Assembly: GCF_009789575.1 (NCBI RefSeq)
Contig: NZ_CP046908.1
Coordinates: 1,860,001 to 1,924,000 of the forward strand
Length of the DNA stretch: 64,000 bases
Reading direction: 5' to 3'
From: Stappia indica
GTDB lineage: Bacteria > Pseudomonadota > Alphaproteobacteria > Rhizobiales > Stappiaceae
A model generated the notes under the pieces. That model searched no databases, had not been told where the DNA came from, and worked only from the letters and a program-made list of their open reading frames with translations. The position numbers were made by a program, and so were the translations under genes. Shown here piece after piece: positions 41,447 through 50,251 of this stretch (position 1 is its first letter; every line of letters starts with the position of its first letter).

Positions 41447-41983
41447 TCAATAGACGAGGCCGGCTTCCTTGCAGGCCCGCAAGATGACGGAGGCCAGGTC
41501 GTCGCCTGTGCCGTCGCCTGTGTCGGCGTTGCTCCCTCCCTCTCCGCTCTCGCCTCCGTCTGCCGATGTGCCGGGCGGACGGGTGCCGCTGCCGCCTCCG
41601 TCCCCGGACGCAGCGCTTCCCTCGCCGGACGAGGCGAGCGCGTCGACCGACAGCGACAGGGCAGCGCGGTCGACGGGGTCGGCGGGTGCCTCTCCGGAGG
41701 GTTCGGCCGGGGCGGCCTCGCCTCGCGGCATCTGCTCGGCGGCAGGTGTCGCCGGCGATGCCTCGGGGGTTGCCGAACCGCGGGTGAAGGCGGCCGCCTG
41801 CTGCGCATCCGGTGCTGCCGCGGCAAGCGAGGCGCAGCGCTCAATCGCCGAGCGAACCTGGCCGCGATCCTCCGTGTCGACTTCATGCTCGCCGAGATAG
41901 AGCGTCTGCGCCGCCGCGGGAGCGGCCAGCAGCAGGGCGAGAGCGGGAACGCAGAGCGCCGGGACGGGAAACTTCCGGGTCAT
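41447..41983 (-). CDS. Secreted protein of unknown function, dehydrogenase operon
   Basis: Protein of 178 residues with a signal peptide (cleavage near AAA-QTL, residue 26). Two folded ends with Cys (ERCAS at about 50, LRACKEAGLVY at the C-terminus) flank a long Ala/Pro/Gly/Ser-rich low-complexity middle. It starts nine bases after the cytochrome c stop, so it is the last gene of the dehydrogenase operon. Family not recognised. Confidence 0.7.
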   Translation of the reverse strand: MTRKFPVPALCVPALALLLAAPAAAQTLYLGEHEVDTEDRGQVRSAIERCASLAAAAPDAQQAAAFTRGSATPEASPATPAAEQMPRGEAAPAEPSGEAPADPVDRAALSLSVDALASSGEGSAASGDGGGSGTRPPGTSADGGESGEGGSNADTGDGTGDDLASVILRACKEAGLVY

Positions 41984-41992
41984 CGCATGACC

Positions 41993-43234
41993 TCACTTCT
42001 CCTCGAGATGTTCGCGCATGTCCTCGACCTCGCCGGCCGAGACGGGGCCGGCCTTTCGGTCCGAGACCGCGCGCAGATAGGTGACGACATCGGCCACCTG
42101 CTGGTCGGTCAGCTTCCAGGCGAAGCCCGGCATGGCGATCTGGCTCGGAACCGCCTCGGTCTGCTGCGCCCGCGCGCCGCCGAGGATGATGCGGATGACC
42201 GTCGCCGGATCTTCCGCCGTCAGCTTGTTGGAGCTTTCCAGCGAGGCGAAGATGTCGGGAACGCCCGAGCGGTCGGCCGAATGGCAGGCGGCGCAATTGT
42301 CGAAATAGATCGCCTCGCCGGTCTCGAGGCGCGCCTGCGCCGGGGCTTCGGCCTCCTCGCGCGGGGCATCGTCGAGGCTCTTGAGATAGACCGCGATCGC
42401 CATCAGGTCCTCGTCCCGCAGATGCTGGGTGGACAGGCCGACGACCTCGCCCATGCGCTGCATCGGCGCGGTGTGGCGCGAGCGCCCCTCGCCGAGGAAG
42501 CGGACGATGTCCTCCGCCTCCCAGTCGGCAAGGCCGCCGTTGACGCCGCCGCGAATATTGGGGGCGTACCAGTTGTCGAGGGTTCCCCCGCGCAGGTATT
42601 CGTCCTCCTTGTCGGCGCCCAGCAGGTTCTTGCCCGTGTGGCAGGCGCCGCAATGGGCCAGCGCATCGACGAGGTAGCGGCCGCGGTTCCACTCCTGCGA
42701 CTGGTCCGGATCGACCGCGAAGTCCACCTTGTCGAAGAACAGCAGCTTCCAACCCGCCACCGACATGCGGATGCTGAGCGGGAAGGGCAGCGCGTTCTCC
42801 GGGATCTCCGCCGTCACCGGCTCCAGCGTGCGCAGATAGGCGAAGATCGCATCCGCGTCCTCGCGGGACATCTTGGTGAAGTGCGGATAGGGCATGGCCG
42901 GATAGAGATGCGACCCGTCCCGGCTGATCCCCTCGTTGAGCGCCCGGTAGAACTCGTCGCGGCTCCAGCCGCCGAGGCCCGTCGCCTCGTCCGGCGTCAG
43001 GTTGCTGGAATAGATCGTGCCGAACGGCGTCTCCAGCCCGCGCCCGCCGGCATAGCGTTTGCCGCCCTCCTCGATATTGGTGTGGCAGGCGACGCAGTCG
43101 CTGGCGGTCGCAAGGTAGCGGCCGCGCTCCACCTGCGAGAAGGAGAGTTCCTGCGCCATTGCCGCGGAAGCTATCCAAAGGCCCAGCGCGCCGGCGAACG
43201 TGCCCGCCAGCAAGGCATTGCGAAGCCGGCTCAT
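41993..43234 (-). CDS. Triheme cytochrome c subunit of a membrane-bound dehydrogenase
   Basis: Periplasmic cytochrome of 413 residues with signal peptide and three haem c sites: CVACH (47-51), CGACH (195-199) and CAACH (314-318). This is the layout of the cytochrome subunit of gluconate, sorbitol and fructose dehydrogenases, which passes electrons from the flavin subunit to quinone. No strong C-terminal anchor is visible. ATG 43234 overlaps the flavin subunit stop (ATGA). Confidence 0.93.
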   Translation of the reverse strand: MSRLRNALLAGTFAGALGLWIASAAMAQELSFSQVERGRYLATASDCVACHTNIEEGGKRYAGGRGLETPFGTIYSSNLTPDEATGLGGWSRDEFYRALNEGISRDGSHLYPAMPYPHFTKMSREDADAIFAYLRTLEPVTAEIPENALPFPLSIRMSVAGWKLLFFDKVDFAVDPDQSQEWNRGRYLVDALAHCGACHTGKNLLGADKEDEYLRGGTLDNWYAPNIRGGVNGGLADWEAEDIVRFLGEGRSRHTAPMQRMGEVVGLSTQHLRDEDLMAIAVYLKSLDDAPREEAEAPAQARLETGEAIYFDNCAACHSADRSGVPDIFASLESSNKLTAEDPATVIRIILGGARAQQTEAVPSQIAMPGFAWKLTDQQVADVVTYLRAVSDRKAGPVSAGEVEDMREHLEEK

Positions 43235-44991
43235 GGGCGCACCAGGGGGCCGGGATCCGGCAGATACCGGTTGATGATGGCATCCACCGACCAGTAGGCC
43301 AGCGCGCCCACCGTGCCGGTCGGATTGTAGCCGGCGTTTTGCGGGAAGAGCCCGGCGCCGGTGACGAACAGGTTCGGCAGGTCCCAGCTCTGGCCGTAGC
43401 GGTTGACGACGCTGCTTGCCGGATCGGTCCCCATGATGGTGCCTCCCGTGTTGTGCGTGGTCTGATAGGGCTCGCTGTCGTAGGAGCCGCGGCGGGCGTT
43501 GACCTTCACATGCGCCCCGCCCATGCCGTGGGCGATCTCCTCGGCAACCGGCGTCAGGTGCTCGGTCAGGCGCCGGTCGTTGAGCGTGAAGTCGTAGGTC
43601 ATCCGCAGGAGCGGGCGGCCCCACACGTCCTTGTAGGTCGGGTCGAGATCGAGATGGTTGCTGCGATGGGCCATCGACGAGCCGTGCACGCCGACGCTGG
43701 TCGTCTTCAGGAAGTTCTCCCGCACTGCCCGTTTCCAGGCCGAGCCCCAGCGCGGCACGTCCTCGGGCACCGGGTGGCTCTCGATCGGCCGGGCATTGGT
43801 GGTGCCGCAGGCGATATAGCCGCCGCCGATGAAGCCGAGCCCCGAATGGTCGAAATTGTCGCCATTATAGTCGTCGACGACCATGCCGAGCGCGCCCGCG
43901 CCGACGAAGCCGTTGGTGTATTCGTCCTCGAAGAACACCGTCGCCGAGGACATCACCTGGTAACAGTAGTTCTTGCCGACGACCCCTTCGCCGGTGCGCG
44001 GGTCGTAGGGCGTGCCGATCTCCGACAGGAGCAGCAGCCGCGTGTTCTGCAGCGGATAGGCACACAGGATGACGATGTCGGCGGGCTGGAACCAGACCTC
44101 GCCGCTGGTGTCCACATAGGTGACGCCGGTCGCATGCTTGCCGTCGGGCGTCTTTTCCACCGACAGCACCTCGGAATTGGTGCGCAGGCCGAAATTCGGC
44201 CGCTGCATCAGCACGGGAATGATCGTCGTCTGCGGCGAGGCCTTGGAATAGTTGCCGCAGCCGTGCTTTTCGCAGAAGCCGCAATAGGTGCAGGGGGCGA
44301 GCTGCATGCCGAGCGGATTGACATAGGCGCGCGACATGTTGGCGGAGGGGACGGGAAAGGGATTGAGCCCCAGCGCCCGCGCCGAGGCCGCGAACCGGTC
44401 CTGCGAGAAGGTCATGCGCATCGGCGGATTGGGATACTGGTCGCTGCGCATGCCCTCGAACGGGTTGCCGCCCTCGATTGTCTCGCCGTCGACGTTGCCG
44501 GCCTGGCCGCAAATGCCGCAGATCTTCTCGAAATAGTCGAAATGCGGCTCCAACTCCTCGTAGGTGACGCCGTAGTCCTGCACTGTCATGTCCGCGGGCA
44601 GCGGGCCGTAGCGCTCCTCGTTATGGCTGCGCGCGACGAAGTCGGAGGGAAGAAAGCGATAGGTCTGGCCGTTCCAGTGGACGCCGGCCCCGCCGACGCC
44701 GTTGCCGGGCAGGAACGAGCCCCAGCGCCGCATCGGCAGCGCCGTCTGGGCGCTGTTGTTGCGGAAGGTCAGGGTGTCCTGCGAGGCCTCCTGGAACATG
44801 CCGTGCCGCCAGTAGTAGCGCAGCTCGTCCTGGGCGAAGGTGGTGGCGAAGTCGGACGGCGTGTCGCGCCAGGGCCCGCGCTCCAGCGCCAGCACGTCGA
44901 GGCCGGCGGCCGTGAGCTTTTCGGCGAAGATCGCCCCGGTCCAGCCGAAGCCGACCAGAACCACATCGACGCGCGGAAGTTGCTTGGTCAT
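43231..44991 (-). CDS. FAD/Fe-S catalytic subunit of a gluconate/fructose dehydrogenase-type complex
   Basis: GMC-family flavoprotein of 586 residues. FAD-binding VGFGWTGAIFAEKL at 12-25, and a Cys cluster C234-x2-C-x2-C-x4-C245 (CTYCGFCEKHGC) that in fructose and FAD-glucose dehydrogenases holds a 3Fe-4S centre. Catalytic His region HNTGGTIMG and the C-terminal NPTGTVGALAYW. It oxidises a sugar, sugar acid or polyol; which one is unclear. ATG 44991 follows GGGAGA. No own signal peptide: such subunits are exported with the small Tat subunit. Confidence 0.92.
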   Translation of the reverse strand: MTKQLPRVDVVLVGFGWTGAIFAEKLTAAGLDVLALERGPWRDTPSDFATTFAQDELRYYWRHGMFQEASQDTLTFRNNSAQTALPMRRWGSFLPGNGVGGAGVHWNGQTYRFLPSDFVARSHNEERYGPLPADMTVQDYGVTYEELEPHFDYFEKICGICGQAGNVDGETIEGGNPFEGMRSDQYPNPPMRMTFSQDRFAASARALGLNPFPVPSANMSRAYVNPLGMQLAPCTYCGFCEKHGCGNYSKASPQTTIIPVLMQRPNFGLRTNSEVLSVEKTPDGKHATGVTYVDTSGEVWFQPADIVILCAYPLQNTRLLLLSEIGTPYDPRTGEGVVGKNYCYQVMSSATVFFEDEYTNGFVGAGALGMVVDDYNGDNFDHSGLGFIGGGYIACGTTNARPIESHPVPEDVPRWGSAWKRAVRENFLKTTSVGVHGSSMAHRSNHLDLDPTYKDVWGRPLLRMTYDFTLNDRRLTEHLTPVAEEIAHGMGGAHVKVNARRGSYDSEPYQTTHNTGGTIMGTDPASSVVNRYGQSWDLPNLFVTGAGLFPQNAGYNPTGTVGALAYWSVDAIINRYLPDPGPLVRP

Positions 44992-45013
44992 GGGTCTCCC
45001 TCTGGCTGTTGGG

Positions 45014-45748
45014 TCAGGGTTGCGACCAGCCCGGACGCCCCTGCAGGCTGACGGGCTCGAGCGGAATGGCCGCGCCGTTGTGGCCGACGAAGTCGCGGTA
45101 GTCGTAGCGGGTGCCGGGAAAGCCGACATAGCGCCAGCCGATCATGTCGCGGTTGCCGCCGTAGATCGGGTCGGCGAAGAAGCCTTCGACGGTGTTTTCC
45201 AGGATGAGGTCGAAGAAGGTCTTGGCGGAGACGCGCTCGAACGCGATTTCCTCCTCGTCGAGCCCGGTGAGGACCGCGTCCTGGTCTTCCTCGGTCAGTT
45301 CGGCGAAGGGACCGCCCATCTGCGAGCGGCAATGCTCGTCGAGCTCGGCAAGGGCGAGGCGGTACAGCATCGCCGGCGGGTGTTCGCTCTGGTAGCCCTG
45401 CGTCGAGGTGCCTTCGGCGAAGGGGCCTTGCATGTACCAGTGCTGGGCCCGGCCGTAGAAGCCGGCCATCTGGCGGTCGATGAAGGTGACGACATCGGCC
45501 TCGCTCGCGCCCGGGCCGTCGTCGTCGCTGGGGATGAGCCTTGCGCAGATCGCCGCCACCGCCCGTCGCTCCTCGTGGCTGAAGAAGCGCTCGCTGCCGG
45601 TGCCGTAATACGGCACCTCCCCCGACATCGGCGACCAGGGCATGCCCGCCCCGCGCCCGTAGTCGGAGGCGAGGACGCGAGATGCCGCAAGGGCGGTGCC
45701 CGCCATCAGCATGAGTCTCAGTGTCTGTCTCCGCGTGTAGTGCGTCAC
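45014..45748 (-). CDS. Small (gamma) subunit, gluconate 2-dehydrogenase subunit 3 family
   Basis: Protein of 244 residues with a Tat signal (TRRQTLRLMLMAGTALAASRVLA) that carries the folded flavin subunit across the membrane. The mature part FFSHEERRAVAAICARLIP is typical for the family. The GTG at 45748 follows GGAGGGCACC; an earlier start would bury the Tat motif. First gene of the operon, behind an EcfG-type promoter. Confidence 0.92.
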   Translation of the reverse strand: MTHYTRRQTLRLMLMAGTALAASRVLASDYGRGAGMPWSPMSGEVPYYGTGSERFFSHEERRAVAAICARLIPSDDDGPGASEADVVTFIDRQMAGFYGRAQHWYMQGPFAEGTSTQGYQSEHPPAMLYRLALAELDEHCRSQMGGPFAELTEEDQDAVLTGLDEEEIAFERVSAKTFFDLILENTVEGFFADPIYGGNRDMIGWRYVGFPGTRYDYRDFVGHNGAAIPLEPVSLQGRPGWSQP

Positions 45749-45774
45749 GGTGCCCTCCGGGTTTCTGCCTGCCG

Positions 45775-45799
45775 AACAGGTTGGCCCGGCGGATGTTCC
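45775..45799 (-). promoter_or_regulatory. EcfG-type promoter (GGAAC-N16-TGTT) of the dehydrogenase operon
   Basis: Minus strand GGAAC at 45799-45795 and TGTT at 45778-45775, 26 bases before the GTG at 45748. Confidence 0.65.
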
Positions 45800-45865
45800 C
45801 GCGATCCCTGCCGTTTTTGCAGCACCCGTTGCGGATGCCGGTCGCAGGGATAGGCAAAACGCCGA

Positions 45866-45891
45866 GGGCCGCGACGTTGCCGCCGCGGCCC
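45866..45891 (-). terminator. Hairpin after the PRC-barrel gene
   Basis: GGGCCGCG and CGCGGCCC with a 10-base loop, 33 bases beyond the stop of the minus-strand gene at 45925. No T-run. Confidence 0.5.
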
Positions 45892-45924
45892 CCGAACCCT
45901 TGCGCAATCCTGCGCCCTGCCCGG

Positions 45925-46899
45925 TCAGCGCGTGTCCATGCCCGACCAGAACTCGTCGACCGGACCGCGGGACTTCTCCCGCGTGCCGGGGTTGCGGAAC
46001 TCGGCCGGGTCGACGGTCGGCGCCTGCTCGAGTTCCTCCTGGCTGAGGGTCAGGACGATGGTCTCAAGGCCCGGCGTTGCATGCAGCCGCTCCCAGGGCA
46101 CGGCCACATATTCCTCGCCAAGGCCGAGGAAGCCGCCGCGCGCGACCAGCACGTAGGAGACGCTGCCCGTCGCCGGGTCGAGCACCACGTCGTGAACGCT
46201 GCCGAGGGTCTCGTCGTCGATGTTGCGCACGTCGGTGCCGGTCAGATTGTCGATGCGATAGGACCGCATGCCCTCGACCTCGTCGATCGGCTGGGCAAGA
46301 GCCAGCTGCTCGCGGCGCCAGTCGGTCACTTCCGACGGCTCGACGCCGGCCGAAGTGAGCTGGCTCGTGTAGTCGTCATAGACCGCATCGAGCTGGCCGG
46401 CGACATAGTCGCAGCCCTCCTGCTCGCCGCGCTGGGAGAGGATATGGGCGGCGAAGTACAGCGTGCGGATCTGCTCGCGCGGGGAATAGGCGCCTTCTAC
46501 CGTACCGCGCGGATCGCCGGCCATCGGCTGACGAACGCCGGTCGGCGAAGCGGGCGTCTCGGCGCCCGGCCGCGCGGCGCCGTCCGGCGCGGCAGTGGGC
46601 GTACCCACGGGCCGCGTGCCGTAGCCGGCGCCCCAGCCCGTCAGCCAGAACTGATCCTCGCGCATGCGCTCGGCCGACTGTTCCAGCCGCTCCTGGCACT
46701 GGCCCGCGACCTGGGCATTGGCCTGCCGGCCGGCCTGACCTGCGTTCTGGCCGGCCTTCTGATCCTGGCCCTGCTGGCGCATCTGCTGCTCCTGGCCTGC
46801 CGGCGCATTCCCCTGCTGGGCAAATGCTGCATGCGGCAGCAGCGACAGCGCGGTGGCGGCGAGCAGAACGCCGGCGGTCTTGGTTGCGTAGCGGGTCAT
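45925..46899 (-). CDS. Secreted PRC-barrel protein
   Basis: Protein of 324 residues with a signal peptide (to about residue 27), a Gln/Ala-rich linker, a helical middle and a PRC-barrel domain at about 210-280 (GMRSYRIDNLTGTDVRN, GSVHDVVLDPATGSVSYVLV, VPWERL). PRC barrels bind other proteins or RNA; secreted forms are common in rhizobial stress sets. ATG is at 46899. EcfG-type promoter at 46969, head to head with that of DUF892. Confidence 0.85.
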   Translation of the reverse strand: MTRYATKTAGVLLAATALSLLPHAAFAQQGNAPAGQEQQMRQQGQDQKAGQNAGQAGRQANAQVAGQCQERLEQSAERMREDQFWLTGWGAGYGTRPVGTPTAAPDGAARPGAETPASPTGVRQPMAGDPRGTVEGAYSPREQIRTLYFAAHILSQRGEQEGCDYVAGQLDAVYDDYTSQLTSAGVEPSEVTDWRREQLALAQPIDEVEGMRSYRIDNLTGTDVRNIDDETLGSVHDVVLDPATGSVSYVLVARGGFLGLGEEYVAVPWERLHATPGLETIVLTLSQEELEQAPTVDPAEFRNPGTREKSRGPVDEFWSGMDTR

Positions 46900-46968
46900 T
46901 CGTTACCTCCTTCTTGGTGTGACTTTTCCCGGGGCACGGCATCGCCGCGCCGCCCGGTCTGCCCTGCC

Positions 46969-46994
46969 AACACCTGTCCCCCGGCGGATGTTCC
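46969..46994 (-). promoter_or_regulatory. EcfG-type promoter (GGAAC-N17-TGTT)
   Basis: Minus strand GGAAC at 46994-46990 and TGTT at 46972-46969, 69 bases before the ATG at 46899. Its 11 bases after GGAAC (ATCCGCCGGG) nearly match those of the dehydrogenase promoter at 45775. Confidence 0.65.
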
Positions 46995-47041
46995 GTTGCG
47001 CCCCGCCGGATCCTTGCAGCCGCAGATGCACGGACGCGGAG

Positions 47042-47066
47042 GGAACAATCCCTGCGGCGAGACGTT
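47042..47066 (+). promoter_or_regulatory. EcfG-type promoter (GGAAC-N16-CGTT)
   Basis: GGAAC at 47042-47046 and CGTT at 47063-47066, full consensus, 48 bases before the ATG at 47115. Rightmost site of the island. Confidence 0.7.
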
Positions 47067-47114
47067 CGCACACCGCACCGTCCGGCGGTGACCAACACGA
47101 GAAAGGAAAACGCA

Positions 47115-47612
47115 ATGGCCAAGGAAAAGACCCTCGAAGACCTGTTCCACGACACGCTCAAGGACATCTATTACGCCGAGCGCAAGATCCTGAAGACGCT
47201 GCCGAAGATGCAGCGGGCGGCGCAGTCCGACGATCTGAAGAAGGCCTTCGAGACGCATCGCGAGGAGACCGAAGGCCATGTCGAGCGCCTGCAGAAGGTG
47301 TTCGAGATCCTCGGCAAGGCCCCGCGCGGCAAGACCTGCGATGCCATCGAGGGCATCATCGCGGAAGGCGAGGAGATCATCGACGAGTTCAAGGGCACCC
47401 CTGCCCTCGATGCCGGTCTGATCTCGTCCGCGCAGGCGGTCGAGCACTACGAGATCACCCGCTACGGCACCCTGCACCGCTGGGCCAACGAGCTGGGTCT
47501 CAAGGATGCGGCCAAGCTGCTCCAGGACACCTTGAAGGAAGAGGCGAAGACCGACGAGAGCCTGACCAAGCTCGCCGACGCCTCGGCCAACGCGCGCGCC
47601 AAGGCGGCCTGA
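47115..47612 (+). CDS. Ferritin-like DUF892 protein (YciE/YciF family)
   Basis: Four-helix protein of 165 residues. The pattern TLEDLFHDTLKDIYYAERKIL at the start, EETEGHVERL in helix 2 and AVEHYEITRYGTL in helix 3 give the Glu/His residues of a di-iron site. The family is a common general-stress marker, including in EcfG regulons. ATG 47115 follows GAAAGGAAA. No clear signal peptide. Confidence 0.93.
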   Translation: MAKEKTLEDLFHDTLKDIYYAERKILKTLPKMQRAAQSDDLKKAFETHREETEGHVERLQKVFEILGKAPRGKTCDAIEGIIAEGEEIIDEFKGTPALDAGLISSAQAVEHYEITRYGTLHRWANELGLKDAAKLLQDTLKEEAKTDESLTKLADASANARAKAA

Positions 47613-47808
47613 CCGACCCCGGATCTGCCGGTCATCGGCCCGGCGGGCCTGTGATCGGCTCGCCGGCGAGACGAGCGGCTTTTCCCCTCCGCCATCCGGG
47701 GTGGGGAAGAAGATGCGCAAGGGGCGAGCGGCAGAGCCGCCGCCCCGCTCGCGCCGGGGCGGGTCGAGTTGGGTTGAGTTGGCGGGGGCCGGCCAGAAAG
47801 AGAGACGA

Positions 47809-48783
47809 ATGTCGTTCTACAAGTTGTTTCTTCGGCTCGTGATCGTGATGGCGATCGCCGGTGCAGCCTATCTGCTCTACCGGACGCTGAGCCAGTATTC
47901 GCTCGCCGAGATCATGGACTCCGTCCGCGCCATTCCGGCCGCGTATCTTGCCCGCGCCTTCGCCTTTGCCGCAGCGTCCTATCTTTGCCTCACCTTTTTC
48001 GACTGGCTGGCCGTGCGCTATGCCGGCAAGCCGCTCGCTTGGCGCCGCACGGCGCTCGCCTCCTTCACTGCCCTGTCCATCGGCCACAATGTCGGGGTCG
48101 CGGCGCTGTCCAGCGGCGCCATCCGCTACCGCTTCTATGCGCGCTGGGGCCTTGGCGTCGGGGATGTCGCCAAGGTGATCCTGTTCTGCGGCATCACCGT
48201 CGGGCTGGGACTGGCGACGATGGGCGGCATCGCTCTCTTGCTCTATCCCTCGACGGCGGAAGGGCTGATGGGCGTCAACGGGCCGGAGCTGAAGGGCATG
48301 GCGATCGTCTGCCTGTCGCTGCCCCTGGCCTGGATCGTCCTCTCCGCCTTCGTGCGCGGCGAACTGTCGGTCCGCAAATGGTCGGTGAAACTGCCGCCGC
48401 TGCCGCTTGCCATCGGCCAGGTCGCAGCGGGCACGGCCAACTATGCCTGCGTCGCCGCCTGCCTGCACCAGCTGCTCGCGGCAACCTCGGAGGTCAACTA
48501 TCTCGAGGTGGCGGCGATCTATGTGATCGGCATCCTCGCCTCGCTGATCAGCCACGTGCCGGGCGGGCTGGGCGTGCTGGAGGCAACCGTGCTCTATCTG
48601 CAGCCCGGCGCGGAAGCCGTCGGCGCGCTGCTCGTCTTCCGCCTGGTGTATTTCCTGGTGCCGCTGGCGCTCGGCCTGCCGACCCTGCTGGCGAGCGAGT
48701 ATCTCCTGCGCCCGGCAGGCAAGCGGCAGCAGCGCGCGGAAACGCCGTCCGGGGCGACGCCTGCCGCCGACCGCCGGTCCTGA
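47809..48783 (+). CDS. Membrane protein of the lysylphosphatidylglycerol-synthase transmembrane family
   Basis: Protein of 324 residues with eight hydrophobic segments. ALSIGHNVGVAALSSGAIRYRFY and SHVPGGLGVLEA are the hallmark blocks of the LPG_synthase_TM/UPF0104 group. No aminoacyl-transferase domain is attached, so aminoacylation of lipid is not implied; flippase-like roles have been suggested. ATG 47809 follows AAAGAGAGACG. It lies 196 bases after DUF892 and has no EcfG-type site of its own. Confidence 0.87.
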   Translation: MSFYKLFLRLVIVMAIAGAAYLLYRTLSQYSLAEIMDSVRAIPAAYLARAFAFAAASYLCLTFFDWLAVRYAGKPLAWRRTALASFTALSIGHNVGVAALSSGAIRYRFYARWGLGVGDVAKVILFCGITVGLGLATMGGIALLLYPSTAEGLMGVNGPELKGMAIVCLSLPLAWIVLSAFVRGELSVRKWSVKLPPLPLAIGQVAAGTANYACVAACLHQLLAATSEVNYLEVAAIYVIGILASLISHVPGGLGVLEATVLYLQPGAEAVGALLVFRLVYFLVPLALGLPTLLASEYLLRPAGKRQQRAETPSGATPAADRRS

Positions 48784-48808
48784 TCCGCAATTTCGAAACG
48801 CAAGAGAT

Positions 48809-48833
48809 CGGGCCGGCACGAACGGCCGGCCCG
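48809..48833. terminator. Hairpin between convergent genes
   Basis: CGGGCCGGC-N7-GCCGGCCCG, a 9-bp perfect stem between the membrane-protein stop and the end of the minus-strand gene. Confidence 0.6.
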
Positions 48834-48839
48834 CACGCC

Positions 48840-49154
48840 TCACATGGCGTTGAGACGCAGCGCGATCTTGTTCAGCGCCTCGACCTTCGCCTCCGCGGAG
48901 CCGCCCGCATAGGCAGTCTCCAGCGTCTGCAGCAGATCGCGGAACTGCTCCAGCGCCTGGCCGGCGACGTCGAGCGTCAGCGGCTGGTCGTCATAGGCAT
49001 CGACGAAAGCCTGGGCCGCGCGCGACACCAGCAGCCAGGCGACAGCATGCTCCGGCTCGCCGGCGATGCGGGCACGAGCCTCGCGCGCGCACGCCTCGAA
49101 GCTCCGCACGCTCGCGCTGTGCTCGGTCAGACCATTCGCAACCTCAATGAACAT
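48840..49154 (-). CDS. Hypothetical helical protein downstream of pyrC
   Basis: Protein of 104 residues, all-helical by pattern, with no membrane segment or signal. ATG 49154 follows AGGGAGAG. It is 47 bases after the pyrC stop on the same strand, so it may end the orotate operon transcript. Family not recognised. Confidence 0.65.
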   Translation of the reverse strand: MFIEVANGLTEHSASVRSFEACAREARARIAGEPEHAVAWLLVSRAAQAFVDAYDDQPLTLDVAGQALEQFRDLLQTLETAYAGGSAEAKVEALNKIALRLNAM

Positions 49155-49201
49155 CACGCTCTCCCTTGAAGAAGATTTTTTGCCGGCTTGGCCGCCGGCC
49201 C

Positions 49202-50251
49202 TTACGACCTGCGGGCCGCGACCGTCCAGCGGACCGGCACCATGGGATCGAAAACCGTGACCGTGCCGTCGCCCGTCACCACCTTGTCCGGCACCGGGAC
49301 CGGCGCCTCGCGCTTTTCCAGCACGAGTTGGCCCTCGTTCGGCGGCAGACGGTAGAAGGCCGGCCCGTTGAGCGAGGCGAAGGCCTCGAGCTTGTCGAGC
49401 GCGCCCTCCTCCTCGAAGACATGGGCAAGGCAGGCCATCGCGTTCGGCGCGGTGTAGATGCCGGCGCAGCCGCAGCCGCATTCCTTCGCCGGGTCCACAT
49501 GCGGGGCCGAATCGGTGCCGAGGAAGAAGCGCGCATCGCCCGAGGTCGCCGCCTCGCGCAGCGCCAGCCGGTGCTCCTCGCGCTTGGCGACGGGCAGGCA
49601 GTAGTAGTGCGGGCGGATGCCGCCGGCGAAGATCGCATTGCGGTTGATCATCAGGTGATGAACCGTGATCGTCGCGGCGAGATCCTTCTCCTGCGAGCGC
49701 ACATACTCGACGCCGTTGCGCGTCGTCACATGCTCCAGCACGACGCGCAGGCCCGGAACGCGCCGACGCAGCGGATCGAGCACCTTTTCCAGGAACACCG
49801 CCTCACGGTCGAAGATGTCGACGGAAGGGTCCGTCACTTCGCCGTGCACGCAGAGCGGCAGGCCGATCTCGGCCATGCGCTCCAGCACCGCGGTGACCTT
49901 GGAAAAGTCGCGCACGCCGCCATGCGAATTGGTGGTGGCTCCGGCCGGATAGAGCTTCACCGCCTTGACGAGACCGCTGCGGAAACCGGCCTCGACATCG
50001 TCCGCCTCGGTGCCTTCCGTCAGATAGAGCACCATCAGGGGCGTGAAGTCGTGCCCCTCGGGCAGGGCGGCGAGAATGCGCTGGCGATAGGCTTCCGCAT
50101 GAGCGGTGGTGACCACCGGCGGCACCAGGTTCGGCATGATGATCGCACGCGCGAAGTCGGCGGAGCTGTGCGGCAGGACGCCGGCGAGCATCGCCCCGTC
50201 GCGCAGGTGGAGATGCCAGTCGTCGGGCGTCCGGATCGTCAGCTGTGTCAT
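49202..50251 (-). CDS. pyrC: Dihydroorotase, class II
   Basis: Zinc hydrolase of 349 residues that interconverts dihydroorotate and carbamoyl-aspartate. HLHLRDG (metal His pair), carbamylated Lys in [12 protein letters not shown], His in VHGEV and LEHVTT, and Asp in LGTDSAPH are all present, with the usual class II tail motif. ATG 50251 overlaps the upstream amidohydrolase stop (ATGA). In this operon it probably works in the ring-opening direction. It could also serve biosynthesis if it is the only copy. Confidence 0.95.
   Translation of the reverse strand: MTQLTIRTPDDWHLHLRDGAMLAGVLPHSSADFARAIIMPNLVPPVVTTAHAEAYRQRILAALPEGHDFTPLMVLYLTEGTEADDVEAGFRSGLVKAVKLYPAGATTNSHGGVRDFSKVTAVLERMAEIGLPLCVHGEVTDPSVDIFDREAVFLEKVLDPLRRRVPGLRVVLEHVTTRNGVEYVRSQEKDLAATITVHHLMINRNAIFAGGIRPHYYCLPVAKREEHRLALREAATSGDARFFLGTDSAPHVDPAKECGCGCAGIYTAPNAMACLAHVFEEEGALDKLEAFASLNGPAFYRLPPNEGQLVLEKREAPVPVPDKVVTGDGTVTVFDPMVPVRWTVAARRS

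Noticed and set aside
47809-48783. Full MprF-type lysylphosphatidylglycerol synthase
   Set aside because: Only the transmembrane part is present at 324 residues; the aminoacyl-transferase domain is missing.
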